Made by a program: the position numbers and the translations under genes
The notes under the pieces: model-generated
Database searches by the model: none
Seen by the model: only the letters and a program-made list of their open reading frames with translations
Told to the model about the DNA's origin: nothing
Part shown: in pieces, positions 8,987 to 12,782 of the stretch
How positions within the stretch are numbered: the first letter of the stretch is position 1
Layout: each line of letters starts with the position of its first letter
DNA from: an uncultured Clostridia bacterium
GTDB lineage: Bacteria; Bacillota; Clostridia; Christensenellales; Aristaeellaceae
Reading direction: 5' to 3'
DNA: 12,782 nt
Assembly (NCBI GenBank): GCA_934647305.1
Contig: CAKUFI010000072.1
Span: 1 to 12,782 of the forward strand

Positions 8987-9592
8987 ATGGCCGATCATTA
9001 CTACACCCCCCTGCCGGAGAGCGAGCACAATACGCGCCTGGTGCAGGTGAATATCCTGGGGCGCAGCCTGACCTTTGAAACCGACGCGGGCGTGTTCTCC
9101 AAAAACGAACTCGACCCGGGCAGCCGACTGCTGATCGAGGCGATGGGCAGCCTGTCCGGCCGGGTGCTCGACCTGGGCTGCGGCTGGGGGCCGGTGGGCG
9201 TCTCGCTGGGCGCGGCCAACCCGGAGGCGCAGCTCGTGCTGTGCGACGTGAACGAGCGCGCGGTCGCCCTGGCGCAGAAGAACATCCGCTCAAACGGCCT
9301 GACGAACGCCCAGGCGGTGGTCAGCGACGCGTTTTCGGCGCTCTCAGGCAGCTTCGATCACGTCGTCACCAATCCGCCCATTCGCGCGGGCAAGCAGGCG
9401 ATCTACGCCATGTTCGACGAGGCGCACGAGCGGCTCACCCCCGGCGGCACGCTGACAATCGTCATCCGTAAGCAGCAGGGCGCGCCCTCCGCGCAGAAGC
9501 ACCTGCTGTCCGTTTTCGGGAACGCCGAGACCATCGCCCGCGGCGGCGGGTATCACGTCATACAGTGCAGAAAGGAAGAGCATCATGATTAA
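8987..9592 (+). CDS. RsmC/YbxB-like class I SAM-dependent methyltransferase
   Basis: This 201-residue protein resembles the single-domain methyltransferases of the RsmC group, such as Bacillus YbxB. The start (ADHYYT) and SLTFETDAGVFSKNELDPGS fit that family. Motif I is VLDLGCGWGPVG at 60-71, the acidic residue after strand 2 lies in LVLCDVNERAV, and motif IV is NPPI at 129-132, typical of enzymes that methylate an exocyclic amine of a base. E. coli RsmC makes m2G1207 in 16S rRNA; that this short form has the same target is inference. The ATG follows the rsuA stop directly (TGAATG) and is preceded by GGAGG (8974-8978) inside rsuA, so the two are probably translationally coupled. Two rRNA-modifying candidates in tandem strengthen the functional reading. 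Confidence 0.9.
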   Translation: MADHYYTPLPESEHNTRLVQVNILGRSLTFETDAGVFSKNELDPGSRLLIEAMGSLSGRVLDLGCGWGPVGVSLGAANPEAQLVLCDVNERAVALAQKNIRSNGLTNAQAVVSDAFSALSGSFDHVVTNPPIRAGKQAIYAMFDEAHERLTPGGTLTIVIRKQQGAPSAQKHLLSVFGNAETIARGGGYHVIQCRKEEHHD

Positions 9593-10652
9593 CAGGGAAC
9601 GTCTGGAACGGGTCGTCAAAAACATGGAAAAAGAGCACATCCCCTGCCTGCTGGTCACATCCCCCGCGTCGGTGGCCTACCTGACCGGCCAGTGGATCGC
9701 GCCGGGCGAGCGCATGCTGGCGCTGATGGTGAAGGCAAACGGCGAGGCGCGCCTGTTCGGCAACCGGCTCTTCGCGCTCAGCGGCGACGACAGCCTGCCC
9801 CTGACCGAGTATGACGACACCGACGACTGCATTGCCTGCCTGGCCGAGGCGCTGCCCGGCGGGGTGGTGGGCATCGACAAGTTCTGGCCCAGTCAGTTCA
9901 CGCTGCGCCTGATGGCCGCGCGGCCGGACATTCGCCCGGTGGTGGGCAGCAGGCCGGTGGACGAGGCGCGCCTGATCAAGGACGCGGCGTTCATCGACCG
10001 CATGCGCGCCAGCTCCCGCGCCAACGACGAGTGCCTGCGCCGCCTGATTCCCACTCTGCGCGCGGGCGACACCGAAAAGCAGGTCTGTCGGCGCTACGCC
10101 GACTTCGCCGAGGAGCTGGGCGCGCTCGGGCCTAGCTTCGACCCGCTGGTGTGCTTCGGGGCCAACTGCGCCGAGCCGCACCACGGCTCCGACAACACCC
10201 CGCTTCAGGCGAACCAGACCGTGATCCTCGACCTGGGCCTGAACCTCGACGGCGCGATGAGCGACATGACCCGCACCGTCGTGCTGGGCAAGGCGACCGA
10301 CGAGATGAAGCGCGTCTACGACCTGGTGAAGAAGGCCAACGAGGCCGGGCGCAGGGCCGTTCGTCCGGGCGTGCCCATGTGCGAAATCGACCGCGCCGCG
10401 CGCCGCGTCATTGAGGAAGGCGGCTACGGGCCGTACTTCATCCACCGCACCGGCCACGGCATCGGCCTGGAGGTGCACGAAATTCCCGACGTCAGCGCAA
10501 CCAACCAGACCGTCGCGCAGCCCGGCATGATCTTCTCGATCGAGCCCGGCATTTACCTGCCCGGCCGCTTCGGCGTGCGCATCGAGGATCTGATGCTCGT
10601 CACCGAGGATGGCGGCGAGTGCCTGAACGCCCTACCCCGCGACCTCATCTAG
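9585..10652 (+). CDS. M24 family metallopeptidase (Xaa-Pro aminopeptidase or dipeptidase type)
   Basis: This cytosolic dinuclear-metal peptidase has a pita-bread fold and probably cleaves next to proline. The 355 residues fit the short bacterial form. An N-terminal creatinase-like domain (about 1-135, with CLLVTSPASVAYLTG) precedes the catalytic domain. All five metal ligands are in place: Asp216 and Asp227 in DLGLNLDGAMSD, His291 in GHGIG, Glu320 in SIEPGIY and Glu334 in RIED. EPHHG near 200 supplies the usual extra histidine. Aminopeptidase P and prolidase cannot be told apart by eye, so no symbol is given. The ATG overlaps the end of the methyltransferase gene by 8 bases and follows AAGGAAG (9572-9578) by 6. 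It is the last gene of the run. Its stop is followed at once by the hairpin array rather than by a classical terminator. Confidence 0.93.
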   Translation: MINRERLERVVKNMEKEHIPCLLVTSPASVAYLTGQWIAPGERMLALMVKANGEARLFGNRLFALSGDDSLPLTEYDDTDDCIACLAEALPGGVVGIDKFWPSQFTLRLMAARPDIRPVVGSRPVDEARLIKDAAFIDRMRASSRANDECLRRLIPTLRAGDTEKQVCRRYADFAEELGALGPSFDPLVCFGANCAEPHHGSDNTPLQANQTVILDLGLNLDGAMSDMTRTVVLGKATDEMKRVYDLVKKANEAGRRAVRPGVPMCEIDRAARRVIEEGGYGPYFIHRTGHGIGLEVHEIPDVSATNQTVAQPGMIFSIEPGIYLPGRFGVRIEDLMLVTEDGGECLNALPRDLI

Positions 10653-10673
10653 CCGGGCAGTGCCCGGTTCCAC

Positions 10674-10779
10674 TTGCTACCGCGGGTTCCAGCGACGAAT
10701 TCGGGAAGCATAGATTGGACTTCCCGAATTCTGCGGATTTCCAGAAATCTTCTGGAAATCACAGGTCGGCAGTGCCGAC
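10674..10779. repeat. 106-bp three-hairpin element, copy 1
   Basis: The copy begins TTGCTACCGC. Hairpin 1 is a perfect 12-bp stem, GAATTCGGGAAG at 10697-10708 with CTTCCCGAATTC at 10720-10731, around the 11-base loop CATAGATTGGA. Hairpin 2 is a perfect 11-bp stem, GATTTCCAGAA at 10736-10746 with TTCTGGAAATC at 10750-10760, loop ATC. Hairpin 3 is GTCGGC-AGT-GCCGAC at 10765-10779. It differs from copy 2 at three positions. The strand of any transcript is unknown. Confidence 0.9.
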
Positions 10780-10830
10780 AGCCACTTGCTACCGCCGGTC
10801 GGCAGTGCCGACAGCCGGTTGCTACCGCGG
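10765..10830. repeat. Two tandem 33-bp modules (palindrome, six bases, TTGCTACCGC)
   Basis: GTCGGC-AGT-GCCGAC at 10765-10779 and again at 10798-10812 is each followed by six bases (AGCCAC, AGCCGG) and TTGCTACCGC. The same order and spacing occur at 10653-10683 with the palindrome changed to CCGGGC-AGT-GCCCGG. The modules overlap the ends of the flanking 106-bp copies, which suggests that the array grew by adding modules. Confidence 0.85.
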
Positions 10831-10924
10831 GTTCCGGCGACGAATTCGGGAAGCATAGATCGGACTTCCCGAATTCTGCGGATTTCCAGAAATCTTCTGG
10901 AAATCACAGGTCGGCATTGCCGAC
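10819..10924. repeat. 106-bp three-hairpin element, copy 2
   Basis: This copy lies 145 bases after copy 1, is the same length and has three substitutions. One changes the loop of hairpin 1 (CATAGATCGGA), one changes the centre base of palindrome 3 (GTCGGC-ATT-GCCGAC) and one falls outside the stems near the start. Both long stems are intact: 10842-10853 with 10865-10876, and 10881-10891 with 10895-10905. Confidence 0.9.
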
Positions 10925-10936
10925 TCGGGCAGGCCC

Positions 10937-10989
10937 GAGCCTGCACCCACCTGCTGCCGGCAGGCTGAGCCTGCACCCACCTGCTGCCG
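10937..10989. repeat. 23-bp direct repeat, two copies with period 30
   Basis: A 23-base unit that begins GAGCCTGCACCCACC and ends CTGCTGCCG occurs at 10937-10959 and 10967-10989. The second copy runs into the start of the third 106-bp element. AGCCTGC at 10939-10945 pairs with GCAGGCT at 10960-10966 to give another hairpin. A CTCGGGC-AG-GCCCGAG hairpin precedes it at 10924-10939. Confidence 0.85.
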
Positions 10990-11086
10990 CCGGTTCTATC
11001 GACGACCATTGGCCGCCATAGATTGGAGCGGCCAAGGTCTGCGAATCCACAAGGTTCCTTGCGGATTGCCGGTCGGCGCTGCCGAC
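10981..11086. repeat. 106-bp three-hairpin element, diverged copy 3 with altered but paired stems
   Basis: The length is again 106 bases and the order of parts is the same. The loop CATAGATTGGA at 11017-11027 is identical to copy 1, but the stem is now TTGGCCGC at 11009-11016 with GCGGCCAA at 11028-11035, extended by GACC at 11004-11007 with GGTC at 11036-11039 and one bulged A at 11008. Seven of the twelve pairs differ from copy 1. Hairpin 2 has changed as well: AATCC-A-CAAGG at 11044-11054 with CCTTG-C-GGATT at 11057-11067, one mismatch. Hairpin 3 is GTCGGC-GCT-GCCGAC at 11072-11086. Confidence 0.85.
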
Positions 11087-11155
11087 TCACCTCCGCTGGG
11101 GGAGGCTCTCGAATAGTGCTTAGCCTGACGATAGGATGCGCGGCAGCTTGTGGCC

Positions 11156-11170
11156 GTCGGCCCCGCCGAC
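11156..11170. repeat. Isolated GTCGGC-CCC-GCCGAC palindrome
   Basis: These are the same 6-bp arms as hairpin 3 of the array with a CCC loop, about 70 bases beyond the third element. A degenerate relative, GTCGGCGCTG, begins at 11213 after a second copy of GCTTGTGGCCG. Both suggest decayed modules in front of the dehydrogenase gene. Confidence 0.7.
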
Positions 11171-11281
11171 CGCTCCCCCAGACCCCCACCGAAGTTTGTC
11201 TGCTTGTGGCCGGTCGGCGCTGCGTGAGCATGCACCCGCGGCCAAACACATTTTCACAGAACGGAAAGGACACGAACAGCC

Positions 11282-12457
11282 ATGTTGAATTTCAATTTTT
11301 ACAGCCCGACCCGGTTCATTTTTGGCCGGGGCGTGGAAAACCAGGCGGGCGAACAGGTGCTCGCCCAGGGTGCGAAGAAGGCGCTGGTGGTATACGGCGG
11401 CGGCTCGGCGGTCAAAAGCGGCCTGCTGGCGCGCGTCACCGCATCGCTCGAGGAAAAGGGCGTGGCCTACGTCACGCTGGGCGGCGTGCAGCCCAACCCG
11501 CGCGCGAGCCTGGTGCGAAAGGGCATTGAGACCTGCCGGAGCGAGGGCGCGGACTTCCTGCTGGCGGTGGGCGGCGGCTCGGTCATCGACACCTGCAAGG
11601 CCATCGCGATGGGCGTGCCGTATGAGGGCGACTTCTGGGACTTCTTCTGCGGCAAGGCCAAGCCGAAGAGCGCGCTGGGCGTGGGCGTGGTGCTGACCAT
11701 CGCGGCGGCGGGCAGCGAGGGCTCGACCAGCTGCGTCATCACCAACGAGGACGGCTGGTACAAGCGCGGCTGCGGCACCGAGCTCAACCGCCCGAAATTC
11801 GCGCTGATGAATCCCGAGCTGACCTGCACCCTGCCGCCGTACCAGACCGCCTGCGGCATCGTGGACATGATGGCGCACGTGTTCGAGCGCTACTTCACCA
11901 ACGAGGAGGGCGTCGACCTGACCGACCGGCTGTGCGAGGCCGTGCTCTCGGCGCTGGTCAAGGCCGGACGCGCCGCCATGCGCGACCCGAACGACTACGA
12001 GGCCCGCTATAACCTGATGCAGGCGGGCACGCTGGCGCACAACGACCTGTGCGGCCTGGGGCGCAAGATGGACGGCAGCAGTCACCAGATCGAGCACGAG
12101 CTCTCCGCCCGCTACGACGTGGCGCACGGCGCGGGGCTGGCGGTGGTGTTCCCCGCCTGGATGCGCTATCAGCTGCCGCATAACCCGGCACGCATGGCAC
12201 AGCTGGCCGTGCGGCTGTGGGGCTGCGACATGGATTTCGAGCACCCCGAGAAGACCGCGCTGCAGGGCATCGAGCGCTACACCGCCTTCCTGCGCGAGCT
12301 GGGCATGCCTACGACGCTGCAGGAGCTGGGCGGCAGGGTGGAGGACATCCCCGCCATGGCCGCCAAGTGCAAGCGCAACAACGGCGACCGCGTGGGCTTT
12401 TACAACCCGCTGGACACCGCGGCCATCGAGGAGGTACTGCGCATCAGCGCGCGATAA
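11282..12457 (+). CDS. Iron-containing alcohol dehydrogenase, butanol dehydrogenase type
   Basis: This group III alcohol dehydrogenase reduces aldehydes to alcohols (or the reverse) in the cytoplasm, probably with NAD(P)H, and serves redox balance in fermentation. The 391 residues fit clostridial BdhA/BdhB and YqhD relatives. The N-terminal domain has FYSPTRFIFGRG, the dinucleotide motif VVYGGGS near 37-43 and AVGGGSVID near 96-104. The expected metal ligands are Asp195 and His199 in DMMAH, His272 in EHELSA and His282 in DVAHGAG. The substrate cannot be read from sequence. The ATG is 11 bases from AAGGA (11266-11270), a rather long spacing. The gene stands alone: the hairpin array lies upstream and a terminator directly downstream. 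Fe and Zn forms of the family cannot be distinguished here. Confidence 0.93.
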   Translation: MLNFNFYSPTRFIFGRGVENQAGEQVLAQGAKKALVVYGGGSAVKSGLLARVTASLEEKGVAYVTLGGVQPNPRASLVRKGIETCRSEGADFLLAVGGGSVIDTCKAIAMGVPYEGDFWDFFCGKAKPKSALGVGVVLTIAAAGSEGSTSCVITNEDGWYKRGCGTELNRPKFALMNPELTCTLPPYQTACGIVDMMAHVFERYFTNEEGVDLTDRLCEAVLSALVKAGRAAMRDPNDYEARYNLMQAGTLAHNDLCGLGRKMDGSSHQIEHELSARYDVAHGAGLAVVFPAWMRYQLPHNPARMAQLAVRLWGCDMDFEHPEKTALQGIERYTAFLRELGMPTTLQELGGRVEDIPAMAAKCKRNNGDRVGFYNPLDTAAIEEVLRISAR

Positions 12458-12469
12458 CTGAAAACGCAG

Positions 12470-12510
12470 AAGGGGCGCTGATCCGCAGGGATTGGCGCTC
12501 CTTTTGATTT
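12470..12510 (+). terminator. Rho-independent terminator of the alcohol dehydrogenase gene
   Basis: AAGGGGCGC at 12470-12478 pairs with GCGCTCCTT at 12495-12503 (one G-T pair). An inner ATCC/GGAT stem lies at 12481-12484 and 12489-12492. TT, GA and TTTT follow. It lies 12 bases after the stop codon. Confidence 0.8.
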
Positions 12511-12662
12511 TCGCCCGCTCCTTTCGGAGGATAGTTTTCGCCGATGCTCACGCGGAGGGACAGAAATTCCCGGCCGCACTTTCCTTCTGCCGTCCGATCA
12601 TTCGCCGAAGTGTTTCGCGGTCAAGTGTAAATTCGATTTCGGGCAGACTGTTCCTCAGGCCG

Positions 12663-12706
12663 AAAACAAAAAGCAGGACTGCCGGGCGCTTTGCCCTGCA
12701 GTCCTG
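12663..12706 (-). terminator. Minus-strand terminator for a gene beyond the right edge
   Basis: CAGGACTGC at 12674-12682 pairs with GCAGTCCTG at 12698-12706; inside, GGGC at 12684-12687 pairs with GCCC at 12693-12696 around a GCTTT loop. Read on the minus strand the hairpin is followed by CTTTTTGTTTTC, a good T-run. The plus strand has no T-run after it, so it should act on leftward transcription. Confidence 0.75.
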
Positions 12707-12734
12707 TCAGACTGTCAAAAAACCCCCGGAGAGC

Positions 12735-12758
12735 TCGAGAGGGCCGCAGCCCTTTCGA
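12735..12758. repeat. Short inverted repeat near the right edge
   Basis: TCGA-G-AGGGC at 12735-12744 pairs with GCCCT-T-TCGA at 12749-12758 around CGCA, with one mismatched pair. On the minus strand it is followed, after 12 bases, by TTTTTT (12717-12722). It could be an accessory terminator or part of a dispersed intergenic element. Confidence 0.5.
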
Positions 12759-12782
12759 ACTTTCAATCGTGCCCAGCGGCGT

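Larger units (their letters stand above)
10653..11281. other. 629-base gene-free stretch filled with a modular hairpin array
   Basis: No believable gene lies here; open frames through it give only repetitive peptides copied from the DNA repeats. It holds, in order: a palindrome with CCGGGC-AGT-GCCCGG, a 106-bp element, two 33-bp modules, a second 106-bp element, a CTCGGGC-AG-GCCCGAG hairpin, two 23-bp direct repeats with a period of 30, a third diverged 106-bp element, a CCTCC/GGAGG hairpin near 11091-11106, a further GTCGGC-CCC-GCCGAC hairpin, and a degenerate remnant near 11213. GCTTGTGGCCG occurs twice near the end (11146 and 11203). The final 40 bases before the dehydrogenase gene are plain leader. 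I could not place a clear promoter for that gene here. Confidence 0.8.
12458..12782. other. Right-end gene-free stretch
   Basis: This holds the terminator of the dehydrogenase gene (12470-12510), a minus-strand terminator (12663-12706) and a hairpin at 12735-12758. On the minus strand 12551-12706 is open for 52 codons between two stops and includes a protein-like run (LRNSLPEIEFTLDRETLRRM), but it has no start codon near its beginning and contains the terminator hairpin. Base composition is less GC-rich than in the neighbouring genes. I see no convincing gene. Confidence 0.55.

Noticed and set aside
7886..9028. A 380-codon minus-strand frame that ends with FeoA
   Set aside because: Only its last 83 codons resemble a protein family (FeoA). 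The rest is antisense to rsuA and has no ribosome binding site, whereas the ATG at 8137 has a strong one.
10764..10830. CRISPR array
   Set aside because: The 33-base units are adjacent without unique spacers, only two are present, and no cas gene is in the window.
10619..11021. Plus-strand open frames through the hairpin array with repeated peptides
   Set aside because: The repeated peptides simply mirror the DNA repeats in two different frames, with no ribosome binding site and no family resemblance.

Overview
The window comes from a GC-rich bacterium, most likely a high-GC member of the Clostridia (Bacillota). The clues are a short GyrB without the long insert of enterobacterial enzymes, gyrB and gyrA side by side, strong AGGAGG-type ribosome binding sites, a clostridial-style FeoB gate (NSLTPCNGRFP), a butanol-dehydrogenase-type iron alcohol dehydrogenase and frequent alternative start sites. 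This assignment is inference; no rRNA or other decisive marker is present.

Layout. Bases 1-226 hold a terminator-like hairpin closing whatever lies upstream, then an extended -10 promoter. Bases 227-4805 carry gyrB-gyrA, the two subunits of DNA gyrase, closed by a two-way terminator. Bases 4846-8137, on the minus strand, read feoA-feoB (ferrous iron import) and then a 327-residue protein of unknown function. A 114-base divergent region (8138-8251) separates feoA from the plus-strand run 8252-10652: a 16S rRNA pseudouridine synthase (rsuA), an RsmC/YbxB-like methyltransferase and an M24 (Xaa-Pro type) peptidase. The last three genes are packed with touching or overlapping ends, so they probably form one operon. 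Bases 11282-12457 encode an iron-containing alcohol dehydrogenase followed by a terminator. A terminator pointing the other way at 12663-12706 suggests that a minus-strand gene lies beyond the right edge.

The genes are mostly housekeeping or metabolic: topology control, iron import, rRNA modification, peptide breakdown and fermentation. I see no defence system, prophage or biosynthetic cluster.

The unusual part is the 629-base stretch 10653-11281 without a believable gene. It is a modular array of hairpins: three copies of a 106-bp element (two nearly identical, one strongly diverged) joined by short palindromes. In the diverged copy the first stem has changed at seven of twelve pairs yet still pairs, while the 11-base loop is unchanged. 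That pattern points to selection or copying on folded structure, and it is the best candidate here for something undescribed. A second item of note is a nearly perfect 14-bp inverted repeat between feoA and rsuA, one arm of which fills the spacer of the predicted rsuA promoter.
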